Shown in pieces: positions 15,687 through 23,822 of a DNA stretch of 64,000 nucleotides; the first letter of the stretch is position 1; the number at the start of each line of letters is the position of its first letter. The position numbers and the translations under genes are program-made. The notes under the pieces are model-generated. The model worked only from the letters and a program-made list of their open reading frames with translations, was not told the DNA's origin and ran no database searches. The stretch comes from Bradyrhizobium erythrophlei (GTDB lineage: Bacteria > Pseudomonadota > Alphaproteobacteria > Rhizobiales > Xanthobacteraceae): positions 6,030,501 through 6,094,500 of the forward strand of contig NZ_LT670849.1 of the NCBI RefSeq assembly GCF_900142985.1, in the 5' to 3' direction.

Positions 15687-17351
15687 TTGTGGAATCAAGT
15701 TTACAATCCGTTCGGCAACGCCGCCCTGTCGACCGTCGTTGCCGCCGTTCCCGCGGTCACCCTGCTCGTCCTGATCGCATCGAATAAGGTTAAGGCTCAC
15801 ATTGCAGCGGTTGTCGCGCTGATTCTCACCAATATAGTCACCATCTTCGCCTTCACGATGCCGGCCGGAATGTCCATCCGTGCCTCGTTGCTTGGCGTCG
15901 TCGTTGGATTTTTCCCGATCGGCTGGATCGTACTCAACGTCATCTTTCTTTATCGCGTCACGGTCGAGACTGGACGGTTCGAGCTGCTGAAGCGCGCCAT
16001 CGGCGGCGTCACGACGGACCGCCGCTTGCAGCTCTTGTTGATCGCGTTTGGATTCGGCGCTTTTTTTGAAGGAACCTCCGGCTTCGGAACGCCGGTCGCG
16101 ATCACCGGCGCAGTTTTGCTCGGCCTTGGCTTCTCCCCGCTCGCAGCATCCGGCCTGTCGCTGATCGCCAACACCGCGCCCGTCGCCTACGGCGCGCTGG
16201 GCGCGCCGATCCAGGGCCTCGCATCCGTCACTGGGCTCGATCCCTATATCGTTGGCGCGATGATCGGCCGGCAGTTGCCGTTCTTCTCGATGCTCGTGCC
16301 GTTCTGGCTGATCTGGGCGTTCGCCGGATGGCGCGGCATGATAGCGATCTGGCCACCCATTCTCGTCACCGCCGTGTCGTTCGCGATCCCGCAATTCGTG
16401 ATCTCGAACTACATCAATCCCTGGATCGTCGATATCGGCGCGTCGCTGATTTCGATGGGTTGTCTCATCATGTTCCTGGAAGTCTGGCAGCCGAAGGAAC
16501 TGTGGTTGTCACCGGCGCTACGCGGCAAGGACGAGTCGGCTTTGACGATGAAACCAGTCAAGCCGCTGGACACAAAACCACTCACCCAGTCGCAGCTCTG
16601 GAACGCGTTGCTGCCGTGGATCATTGTTTTCATCGTGATGCTGATCTGGGGCAACGGTTCGTTCAAGACTTGGGCAAATTCCATATTTACCTGGAATTAC
16701 TCGGTTCCTAATCTACACAACATGATAAGCAAAATGCCGCCGGTGGCGGCTAAGCCGACACTTGAAGGCGCCGTTTTTTCGTTCCCCTACCTGTCGTTGA
16801 CCGGAACCGGGCTGTTGATTGCCACGCTCATCTCGGGCTCCCTGATGGGCGTCGGACCAGTCGCGATGGTCGTGGAATATGGCCGCACCATCAGGCTGTG
16901 CGCGGTCTCGCTGATCACGATCTCGGCGATGCTGGCGATCGGCACCCTGACGCGGCTGTCCGGCGTCGACGCGACGCTCGGTCTGGCGTTCGCTGCCACC
17001 GGCGTTCTCTACCCCTTCTTCGGAACGCTGCTCGGCTGGCTGGGCGTGGCGCTGACAGGATCGGATACCGCCTCCAACGTGCTGTTCGGCAATTTGCAGA
17101 AAATCACCTCCGAACAGCTCGGCCTTTCGCCGATCCTGATGGCCGCCGCCAACTCGTCCGGTGGCGTCATGGGCAAGATGATCGACGCGCAGTCGATCGT
17201 GGTTGCCTCAACTGCGACCAACTGGTTTGGCCACGAAGGTTCGATCCTGCGCTTCGTGTTCAAGCATTCGATCGCGCTAGCGTGTCTAGTTGGTGGACTC
17301 GTGACGTTGCAGGCTTACGTCTATCCATTCACGGAGATGGTCTTGAAATAA
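15687..17351 (+). CDS. lctP: L-lactate permease family transporter
   Basis: 554 residues. The TTG at 15687 is chosen because GAGGAG precedes it and the protein then begins WNQVYNPFGN, which lines up with the start of known LctP proteins; upstream in-frame ATGs would add a non-homologous tail. About 13 hydrophobic segments are visible. Family signatures include GFGAFFEGTSGFGTPVAI, APVAYGALGAPI and, near the end, AAANSSGGVMGKMI. It imports lactate, glycolate or a similar small 2-hydroxyacid with protons. The gene after it (130 bp) encodes a UxaA-type dehydratase, so the imported acid may be a sugar acid or sulfolactate rather than lactate. Confidence 0.92.
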   Translation: MWNQVYNPFGNAALSTVVAAVPAVTLLVLIASNKVKAHIAAVVALILTNIVTIFAFTMPAGMSIRASLLGVVVGFFPIGWIVLNVIFLYRVTVETGRFELLKRAIGGVTTDRRLQLLLIAFGFGAFFEGTSGFGTPVAITGAVLLGLGFSPLAASGLSLIANTAPVAYGALGAPIQGLASVTGLDPYIVGAMIGRQLPFFSMLVPFWLIWAFAGWRGMIAIWPPILVTAVSFAIPQFVISNYINPWIVDIGASLISMGCLIMFLEVWQPKELWLSPALRGKDESALTMKPVKPLDTKPLTQSQLWNALLPWIIVFIVMLIWGNGSFKTWANSIFTWNYSVPNLHNMISKMPPVAAKPTLEGAVFSFPYLSLTGTGLLIATLISGSLMGVGPVAMVVEYGRTIRLCAVSLITISAMLAIGTLTRLSGVDATLGLAFAATGVLYPFFGTLLGWLGVALTGSDTASNVLFGNLQKITSEQLGLSPILMAAANSSGGVMGKMIDAQSIVVASTATNWFGHEGSILRFVFKHSIALACLVGGLVTLQAYVYPFTEMVLK

Positions 17352-17481
17352 CTCGAAGCCGAAAGAAACCGCTCGACGGTGACGGTCGAATTCTCGTCAC
17401 CGGTGCAGGTGCAGAGCAGGTGTCCGTTCGATTACTGCCATACAATCAAAGCGAACAACAATCAGAGGATCGAGGCATATT

Positions 17482-19008
17482 ATGGGAACGCCGTCATCGG
17501 TATTAAAACTGCACGCTCGGGATAACGTCGCTATCGCGAGATCAGATATCAATGCTGGATCTCATCTCGCCGAACTCGACGGGTTGACTGTCAGATCGTC
17601 GATTCCAGCTGCACATAAAGTAGCGACCGTGGATATACGTCAGGGCGAGGCCGTCCTGCGCTACGGACAAATTATTGGATTTGCGACGAGCGACATCAAA
17701 GCCGGAGATCATGTCCACACCCATAACCTGGCCATGGGCACTTTCGAGCGCGATTATGCGTTCGGTGCCGATGTGGGTGCACCTCCGAGAGCCACGACGA
17801 CAGATGTATTTCAGGGAATTGTCCGTGCTGACGGGCGTGTGGCTACGCGCAACTACATTGGCGTCGTGAGCACTGTTAATTGCTCGGCGACAGTTGCCAA
17901 ACTTGTCGTTGAGCATTTCTCACGGCCCGGAGCCCTGGAAAAATATCCGAATGTCGACGGAGTAGTGCCGATAACACACGGTGTTGGGTGCTGCATCGAA
18001 CACAACGGAGAAGGCGTTCAACAATTGCGCAGGACCTTGGGTGGGTTCGTAAAGCATGTGAACTTTGCCGGCGTTGTGGTCGTCGGTCTTGGTTGTGAAG
18101 CGAACCAGATGGGTGCGATGTTCATGGCTGAGGGCATCGAAACCGGCAAGATGATCGCTCCGCTCGTGATCCAAGATAAGGGGGGTACGAGGAATACCGT
18201 TGCGGCAGCCGTTGCTGCAATCGAGGAGATGTTGCCGCGGGCGAACGAGTGTCGCCGGCAGCCAGTGCCGGTTTCTAATCTGGTTGTAGCTTTGCAATGC
18301 GGCGGTTCTGACGGCTACTCGGGCATAACTGCAAATCCAGCTCTTGGTGTGGCGGTTGACATGCTGGTAGGGCAGGGCGGTACGGCCATACTTACTGAGA
18401 CACCCGAGATTTATGGCGCAGAACATCTTCTGACCAGGCGAGCGGTCTCCAGAGAGGTCGGTGAGAAAATCGTCAACCTGATCAAATGGTGGGAGGAGTA
18501 TGCCAAACGAGAGAAGGGAAGCATCGACAATAATCCGACTCCCGGTAACAAAGCTGGTGGACTTACGACGATTCTAGAAAAATCGTTGGGTGCTGTGGCC
18601 AAAAGTGGCTCGACGCCCCTTACGGGCGTCTACCGATACGCTGAGCCAATCAAGGATCGGGGCCTCGTTTTTATGGATGCGCCAGGCTACGACCCGATGG
18701 GGACGACTGGACAAATCGCTGGAGGCGCGAATTTAGTGGCGTTCACAACGGGGCGCGGCTCTTGTTTTGGTGCAAAGCCGTCGCCCTCCGTAAAGCTTGC
18801 AACCAATACAAAGATGTTTGCGCGCATGCGCGACGACATGGACATAAACTGCGGGGACATCATGGATGGCGGATCCACAATCGAGAGCAAAGGCTTGGAA
18901 ATCTATCGCAAGCTTATCGATGTTGCGTCTGGTGAAAAGTCAAAAAGTGAAGAACTGGGCCTTGGCAACGAAGAGACTGTCCCATGGATGATTGGTGCGC
19001 AGATGTAA
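17482..19008 (+). CDS. UxaA/altronate dehydratase family hydro-lyase, full-length (SAF + catalytic domains)
   Basis: 508 residues. The N-terminal ~95 residues form a SAF domain (DNVAIARSDINAGSHL); the large catalytic domain has the Cys-rich and Gly-rich segments of altronate/galactarate-type dehydratases (THGVGCCIEHNG, GLGCEANQMG, QCGGSDGYSGITANPALG, DINCGDIMDGG). Such enzymes use Fe2+ to remove water from D-altronate, galactarate or (2R)-sulfolactate. Which acid is used here is not clear. Co-orientation with the lctP-type permease suggests uptake followed by dehydration. In several sulfolactate lyases the SAF part is a separate protein; here it is fused. Confidence 0.88.
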   Translation: MGTPSSVLKLHARDNVAIARSDINAGSHLAELDGLTVRSSIPAAHKVATVDIRQGEAVLRYGQIIGFATSDIKAGDHVHTHNLAMGTFERDYAFGADVGAPPRATTTDVFQGIVRADGRVATRNYIGVVSTVNCSATVAKLVVEHFSRPGALEKYPNVDGVVPITHGVGCCIEHNGEGVQQLRRTLGGFVKHVNFAGVVVVGLGCEANQMGAMFMAEGIETGKMIAPLVIQDKGGTRNTVAAAVAAIEEMLPRANECRRQPVPVSNLVVALQCGGSDGYSGITANPALGVAVDMLVGQGGTAILTETPEIYGAEHLLTRRAVSREVGEKIVNLIKWWEEYAKREKGSIDNNPTPGNKAGGLTTILEKSLGAVAKSGSTPLTGVYRYAEPIKDRGLVFMDAPGYDPMGTTGQIAGGANLVAFTTGRGSCFGAKPSPSVKLATNTKMFARMRDDMDINCGDIMDGGSTIESKGLEIYRKLIDVASGEKSKSEELGLGNEETVPWMIGAQM

Positions 19009-19144
19009 CGCCATGTAAGCGAAAGCTTGGTGCGGTTTGAGCGTGCCCAGACGTGCATTTGAATGGCTACGCCGGCCATCCAGCGTTCTGCTTACAGGTC
19101 TGGGTGATCAGCTCGTCTCCGGTCCGATCTCGGGTGCACTTCCG

Positions 19145-19250
19145 AGCCTACGGAAAGGTTGAACAACGCGTGCCGCGACGCCGGGCGAGTGGTTATCTAG
19201 ATGCACTTTGACGGGTCGGCACAACCAAGAGCGCAAGCCGAAAAAGACTC
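19145..19250 (-). repeat. Inverted copy of the 14.74-14.93 kb segment
   Basis: Read on the minus strand, 19240-19145 contains a MaoC-like tail (VVPTRQSA) followed by TCTAGATAACCACTCGCCC and GTTGTTCAACCTTT. These match 14740-14780 and 14868-14920 on the plus strand. In this copy the block directly abuts the broken tetR, so the tetR 3' half has been replaced by an inverted neighbouring segment. Confidence 0.5.
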
Positions 19251-19254
19251 GCCT

Positions 19255-19539
19255 GTGTATGCAGCCGTGCGGCGGTCGCATCGAAGTACTGCTCCCAATG
19301 CGCGTAAGGGCGGGTCATCGCCTCCGGAGATCGCGGAGCAGTTTTCGAGCGCCAGACGGATATAGCGATCGAACATAAGACGGGTAGATGGTTCTCTTAT
19401 CGCCGGCGCATTGTACAGGCTTGGCGTAGTCATTCCGGCGAGGTCGCGCATCGGCGTCGCCTCATCGCCGTTGTTCCAGAAAACGTAACATTGCGGCTTC
19501 GAGCACCGTGTCTTCATCGAATTCCCTGGGCATGGCCAT
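19255..19539 (-). pseudogene. Truncated, frameshifted tetR copy
   Basis: Aligned with 15504-15215, the start codon, the MARPREFDEDTVLEA region and the MTTPSLYNA segment are recognisable. There are at least three indels (a small deletion before the TTPSLYN region, an extra G near 19382, an extra C near 19287). The effector domain is absent. Confidence 0.88.
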
Positions 19540-19609
19540 CTAGATCCGTCCGTTACTGGCGAGAGCGATAACTCACGGTCGTGTTTTATTACGATCGATA
19601 AAAAAAGCA

Positions 19610-19637
19610 TTGCATGTTTTATTACGTCCGTTATAAA
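19610..19637 (+). promoter_or_regulatory. Promoter copied from lctP, now facing the alpha/beta hydrolase
   Basis: TTGCAT (19610-19615), 16 bp, TATAAA (19632-19637), identical in spacing to the lctP promoter. The TGACGA arm of the operator is mutated. The next intact gene on this strand is the hydrolase at 19916. Confidence 0.55.
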
Positions 19638-19728
19638 ACGAGAAGAGCCGATGCCGCGCCGGGCCTCGACTACCGATAGTAGGAGACCCGACCCCGGTTT
19701 CCGGCACGGCTCCTTTGCGGAGTTTTCC

Positions 19729-19821
19729 ATGATGAAAGTCGCCTTTCTGGTGGAGCACAAGACAGAGCCAGGAAAGGAGGATGCGCCAGCGGCGCTCCTC
19801 ATTGAGTCGCAACTGATTGGT
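19729..19821 (+). pseudogene. N-terminal fragment of an antibiotic-biosynthesis-monooxygenase-type protein
   Basis: MMKVAFLVEHKTEPGKEDA followed by PAALLIES resembles the first strand and helix of ABM-fold quinol monooxygenases (compare LEAKPGKEQAVADFL at 55.6 kb). Homology stops after about 30 residues and the frame then runs on without a recognisable end. Confidence 0.4.
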
Positions 19822-19915
19822 GTGCCGCTGCGCAGCGAGCCGTCAATCCCACCAACTGGAAGCAAACCCATCTCTTACTTGGTTGCCGACCTCGATCGGC
19901 ACAGGAGAAATGCGC

Positions 19916-20917
19916 ATGACCAAGCCCCCCAACCCATCTCGCCGCGACTTTTTGAGCACGACCGCTATCGGTCTGGGCGCGGTGGCCGAGTTCGCACTTA
20001 CAGGCGCAGCTCGCGCCCAGACCAGGAGTAAACAGATGAACGAGAATGCCCACGTAGACGGAATTTATCCCTTCCCGGCCGTGATGCAGACGCGGACGAT
20101 CGAAATCAACGGTGCCTCCATCCATGTGCGGGTCGTCGGTCATGGCCCGGCAGTGGTCATGCTGCACGGCTACGGCACGACCGGCGACATGTGGGGTCAT
20201 CTGGCGAGCGCGCTCATCGAAGACCACACGATCATCGTGCCGGACCTGCGAGGGCTGGGCCTCTCGTCGAGGCCTGATGGCGGCTACGACAAGAAGAATC
20301 AGGCGGCGGACGTAGTGGGCGTCCTGGACGCCCTCGGTGTGCGTACGTTCGAATTGGTGACGCACGACATTGGCATCATGGTCGGCTACGCCGTTGCCGC
20401 CACCTACCCTGAGCGCGTGAGCCGATGGGTGGCGATCGATGCGCCGCTGCCCGGCATCGGACCCTGGGATCAGATCAAACAGGATCCGGCCATGTGGCAC
20501 TTTGGCTTCGGTGGTCGGGACATGGAGCGCCTGGTCGCCGGCCGCGAGCGCATCTATCTCGACCGCTTCTGGAACGATCTTTCCCGGGACCCGAAGCGGT
20601 TTGACGAAGCGAAGCGCGAGCATTACGCGGCGCTCTATGCGCAACCTGGCGCAATGCGAGCGGGCTTTGCCCAGTTCCTGGCGTTCGGTCAGGATGCAAC
20701 CGACAACAAGGCGTTCCTAGCGAAGGGCAAGCTTAAGATGCCGGTCCTGGCCTTCGGTGGCGAAGCTACATTCGGCCCTATGATCGGCGCGGTGATTCGG
20801 TGTGTCGCCGATAACGTCGAAGATGCGGTCATCCCGGATTGCGGGCACTGGATCACGGAAGAACAGCCGGCCGCGACGACAAGACTTGTCGTCGACTTCC
20901 TGCATCGCCGTTCGTGA
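19916..20917 (+). CDS. Tat-exported alpha/beta hydrolase with Asp nucleophile (epoxide hydrolase/dehalogenase-like)
   Basis: 333 residues. ATG 19916 is favoured over 19910 by spacing to AGGAG. A twin-arginine leader (PSRRDFLSTTAIGLGA) ends near AQT. The hydrolase core has the oxyanion motif HGYG, and the nucleophile elbow THDIGIMVG carries Asp instead of Ser, as in epoxide hydrolases and haloalkane/haloacetate dehalogenases; the catalytic His is in PDCGHWITEEQP. WHFGFGG resembles the WHF segment of epoxide hydrolases. The substrate is not certain. The nearby haloacid dehalogenase and the CaaD/MSAD genes make a haloorganic or epoxide substrate attractive. Its promoter seems to be the lctP-like copy at 19610-19637. 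Confidence 0.85.
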   Translation: MTKPPNPSRRDFLSTTAIGLGAVAEFALTGAARAQTRSKQMNENAHVDGIYPFPAVMQTRTIEINGASIHVRVVGHGPAVVMLHGYGTTGDMWGHLASALIEDHTIIVPDLRGLGLSSRPDGGYDKKNQAADVVGVLDALGVRTFELVTHDIGIMVGYAVAATYPERVSRWVAIDAPLPGIGPWDQIKQDPAMWHFGFGGRDMERLVAGRERIYLDRFWNDLSRDPKRFDEAKREHYAALYAQPGAMRAGFAQFLAFGQDATDNKAFLAKGKLKMPVLAFGGEATFGPMIGAVIRCVADNVEDAVIPDCGHWITEEQPAATTRLVVDFLHRRS

Positions 20918-21048
20918 ATTAGCTCGCGTCACGTAGTGCGGCGCCGCGCGGCTGAGTCCAACCGGCGCCGCAACCCTTCCACCGGCAAGGGGATTCGCCG
21001 TGACTTGGCCGCTCCTGGCCGATCCAGGTTACCACCCAGGAACAAGCT

Positions 21049-21369
21049 ATGAACGCGCCGCCAAAAATCGATCATGTCGCCGCACATTCTGACGGTGACG
21101 TTCTAAACTGGCTGACAAACGACACTCGCGACGAGCGTCCTTGACATGTAGGGCAATATCGGGTCGCGCAGCCGGCTCGACTTCACCGTCATTGGTCCCG
21201 CCGTCAACATGGCAGCGCGCCTCGAAACCCTCAAGCAATTGGGAAGGACGGTGCTGCTGTCGCGCGCGTTCGCGGACTTCGTCGAAAGGGAGTTCGATCT
21301 CGAACGCATCGGCGAATTTCCAGTCCGCAGCTTCAACGACCCGATCGCTTGTTCGCGTATCACGGCTGA
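21049..21369 (+). pseudogene. Adenylate cyclase fossil with central deletion
   Basis: The first ~100 bp match the cyclase gene at 10900-10998 (MNAPPKIDH start). The sequence then jumps to what corresponds to 11872 (GGCAATATCGG) and follows the 3' end to the stop, so about 870 bp are missing. TAG and other changes near the junction and small indels in the tail rule out function. The ATG upstream region also resembles that of the intact gene. Confidence 0.9.
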
Positions 21370-21508
21370 ATGCCAACCTAGCCGCTGCGTTTTCATTTCA
21401 GGCGATTTCAAGCCTGCTGAATCGGCTGCGTCGGTCGGCTGACCCGAAAGCCGACTCTAACAGTTTCACGAGGCGCTCGGGACTGGGTCACTATGTCGTG
21501 CTGGTTGT

Positions 21509-22288
21509 TTAGCAGGTCGCGGTGACTTTGTCGCCAATGCCTACCATTCCTGCCGTTATCACGGTTAGGTAAATGCCAAGATGAATGTGACCGTAGCAAC
21601 GCATTAGTTCTTGCGGAACGTTGATGTCCCGGATTGCGTTATCGGGGTTGACCTCAGTGGCTGGACAACGGCGGGTTAACCGCACGCCCTTGCACCGAAC
21701 GGTACCCAGCATCAGATCCCGGTTAAGCCACTCGTTTTCAACCCAGGGATCAAGCCCTTCGACAAGAATATTTGCTCGGAACCTACGCGGATCGAGCCGC
21801 TTGCCGATCCGTGTCTCCAAGTCCCGAACCGAGGCAAGGTTGAGCATCGATATGGCCTGCATGAGCTCGGACGAGTGCACCCCGACGTCGGTGAAGCGAT
21901 GGTTGGCCGCGGTGACAAGTCGAGGCTGCGATGATTTTTGATCGTCAGGAAGAAAGCGTGCGAAGAATGCTGCAATGGCGCCGCGTCCCTCGGCAGAGCG
22001 GACGTCCGCCGACCATCCCTGGGCACCATCGGTCACCGACAACAATCCGGTGCCGGGTTCGTACGACGTTGTCAGGCGTGCCAAGGCTTCCTGGCGCGCC
22101 AGCATCAGGAATTGGAATTTGGGTAGCGGTTGAGGATTTCCTTCGTCAAACACAGTCGCAGGCAGCGCCAGGGCGAATTCCCTGTCGCCGCACACGCCTC
22201 GACCAGCTTGCAAAGTGACCGACTTGAGGAGCTCACGCGAGAGCCCTTTGATCGGGTACCTAAAAAGTCCAGAAACCTGCGCTGACAT
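21509..22288 (-). CDS. MOSC-domain protein with N-terminal beta-barrel domain (YcbX-like)
   Basis: 259 residues; ATG 22288 has AAGGTGAGG in front and is preferred to 22306. The N-terminal MOSC beta-barrel domain begins VSGLFRYPIKGLSRELL; the C-terminal MOSC domain has DPRRFRANILVEG and RLTRRCPATEVNP with the conserved Cys thought to hold a sulfur or the molybdenum cofactor. Relatives detoxify N-hydroxylated compounds with an electron-transfer partner. No ferredoxin domain is fused. It lies between the cyclase fossil and the haloacid dehalogenase; with 22314 it is convergent in orientation and nearly adjacent (25 bp), so the two may share a transcript. Confidence 0.85.
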   Translation of the reverse strand: MSAQVSGLFRYPIKGLSRELLKSVTLQAGRGVCGDREFALALPATVFDEGNPQPLPKFQFLMLARQEALARLTTSYEPGTGLLSVTDGAQGWSADVRSAEGRGAIAAFFARFLPDDQKSSQPRLVTAANHRFTDVGVHSSELMQAISMLNLASVRDLETRIGKRLDPRRFRANILVEGLDPWVENEWLNRDLMLGTVRCKGVRLTRRCPATEVNPDNAIRDINVPQELMRCYGHIHLGIYLTVITAGMVGIGDKVTATC

Positions 22289-22313
22289 GGCCTCACCTTG
22301 ACGCACTGGTCGG

Positions 22314-23120
22314 CTAAGCAGTGACGTATTTTGCCAAATCCAAGAGTGTCTTCCCGATAGCGTCGGGCCTCACACCCAGCTCCTCGAGCGGCGCGTTCAC
22401 CTGATTGACCCAGAAGGTGTTGAGGCCGAACGATTTAGCGCCTGCCGCGTCCCATCCTCCGAACGCTGCGAACACGATACTTTCGCGCGGCAAATTGAAC
22501 ACAACTTCGGCCATCTGGTAGGCGCGCGGGTCCGGCTTGTAAGCCTTCACGCGATCGGTGCTCAAAATGTGCTCGAATAAATCGGAGATGCCGGCACTTT
22601 GACTGTTTGTCATGAGTATCTTGGGTGTGAGGTTTGAGACGTAAGCAAGTCGAATTCCTGCTTGCCTCATGGATTTGAGCGCTTCGACCGAATCGGGCCA
22701 AGGTTTCAGATTAAGAAAAGCGTCCATGAATTTGTCGTGCACGTCGACCTTCAACTCGACCTTCGCGGCCTTGAACACAAACACCAGCGCATCGTCCAGA
22801 ATCTGCCAAAAGTCGACGTAGGTCTGATTGAGTGTCCTGAGCCAGCAATATTCGAAGATTCGACCCCGCCAAGCGGTGGCCAGCTGACTACCCTTGCCGG
22901 GGAAGTATTCGTCGATCACCGCGTCGACCGAGAGCGGGCTGAAGATCGTGAAAGCGTCAAATCCGACTGCCTTGACCTTGCCGCCAGCCGCCTGGGCAAC
23001 TGCGTCCGAGCCTAGCGCTAGCGTAGTGCCGCCCGTTGCCGCGGCAGCCCCCGCAATCATCAACAAGTCACGGCGGGTTGTGGTTTTGGGCTCAATGTAA
23101 CGCATCATCCAGGTTCCCAT
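22314..23120 (-). CDS. Tat-exported haloacid dehalogenase, type II (L-2-haloacid dehalogenase-like)
   Basis: 268 residues from ATG 23120 (MGTWMMRY; 23108 is an alternative). A twin-arginine leader TTRRDLLMIAGAAAATGG precedes the HAD domain. The nucleophile Asp is in GFDAFTIF, the Arg-bearing AWRGRIFEYCWLRT matches the substrate-binding arm of L-2-haloacid dehalogenases, YVSNLTP is motif II and KAYKPDPRAYQ motif III. In the last motif (AAFGGWDAAGAK) the Asp is kept, but the Ser and Asn that help position water in the cytoplasmic enzymes are replaced by Ala and Gly. Reaction expected: hydrolysis of short 2-haloacids outside the cytoplasm. An operator-like site lies at 23301-23320. Confidence 0.87.
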   Translation of the reverse strand: MGTWMMRYIEPKTTTRRDLLMIAGAAAATGGTTLALGSDAVAQAAGGKVKAVGFDAFTIFSPLSVDAVIDEYFPGKGSQLATAWRGRIFEYCWLRTLNQTYVDFWQILDDALVFVFKAAKVELKVDVHDKFMDAFLNLKPWPDSVEALKSMRQAGIRLAYVSNLTPKILMTNSQSAGISDLFEHILSTDRVKAYKPDPRAYQMAEVVFNLPRESIVFAAFGGWDAAGAKSFGLNTFWVNQVNAPLEELGVRPDAIGKTLLDLAKYVTA

Positions 23121-23300
23121 AGTTGCTGAGTCGTTAGCAGTCGGTGCGGGGTCTGTCGGTCTTAGCTCCGCATAGCCATAGTGCGTACGTCCATTACGGC
23201 TTGCTTGTCCCTCATGTGGAGGTGCCGGCGAATACACGAGTCAGCTCCAGGAAAATGAAGATTGCTTGAGCTTTACCCCATAAAACATTCTATCGGGAAC

Positions 23301-23320
23301 GTACGTACTAGTTGGTACGT
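23301..23320. promoter_or_regulatory. TetR-type operator, ACGTAC-TAGTTG-GTACGT
   Basis: A perfect 6-bp inverted repeat around TAGTTG (23303-23320). On the minus strand it sits between TTGCAA and TACGTT at 17-bp spacing, a possible promoter for the haloacid dehalogenase gene. The core TACTAGTTGGTAC is identical in the site at 50728-50742, and part of it recurs before the tetR gene at 25157. Confidence 0.6.
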
Positions 23321-23436
23321 TTGCAAGCCGGAAACCTTCCGTAACCATGATTCCAGTCGGAGCCTCGTTTTCGACGATTGCTCAGATGGTTCAATGCCCA
23401 ATTCGCAGAGCAGCACGACGATTCCATCGGCCAAAT

Positions 23437-23667
23437 TCAGTCCTCTCGTGTCAAGAGGTTCGTCAAGCGTCGAATGGCCGGCGCTGCGAACAGGACAACT
23501 GGCAGCATCATGATCCAGGCGACAAACGAGGACCGCAGCCAATGGATCATGAAGGTCCCGGTCGCGATGAAAGGGAAACTTGCGATCGCGGCCGCAATCG
23601 CACAGGTAAGGCCCGATTGAATAACCCCGTAAACGAAGTAGTCGAACCGGCGCGGTATTCCTCGCAT
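23437..23667 (-). CDS. DUF2798-type small membrane protein
   Basis: 76 residues with two hydrophobic helices (VIQSGLTCAIAAAIASFPF and SFVAWIMMLPVVLFAAPAIR), the pattern of the DUF2798 family of short inner-membrane proteins; the ending APAIRRLTNLLT is characteristic. Function unknown. It stands upstream of the operator at 23301 and downstream of the metallo-hydrolase gene on the same strand. Confidence 0.75.
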   Translation of the reverse strand: MRGIPRRFDYFVYGVIQSGLTCAIAAAIASFPFIATGTFMIHWLRSSFVAWIMMLPVVLFAAPAIRRLTNLLTRED

Positions 23668-23822
23668 ACGAGCCTCGGAACCGGGGTTATGGCTGATAGA
23701 GCAAGGTGTGTGCCGACGACCGGCGTCACTTGTTGTAAGCTCATGTGTTGCCGAATTGAAATAGTGTCGAAACGACCATGTCTGCGTGCAGACGATGGCC
23801 GTTTCGTATGCTTCGCCGCCAC

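Noticed and set aside
15540..16394. Minus-strand frame of 284 codons opposite lctP
   Set aside because: Highly charged, repetitive composition and antisense to a clear transporter gene.
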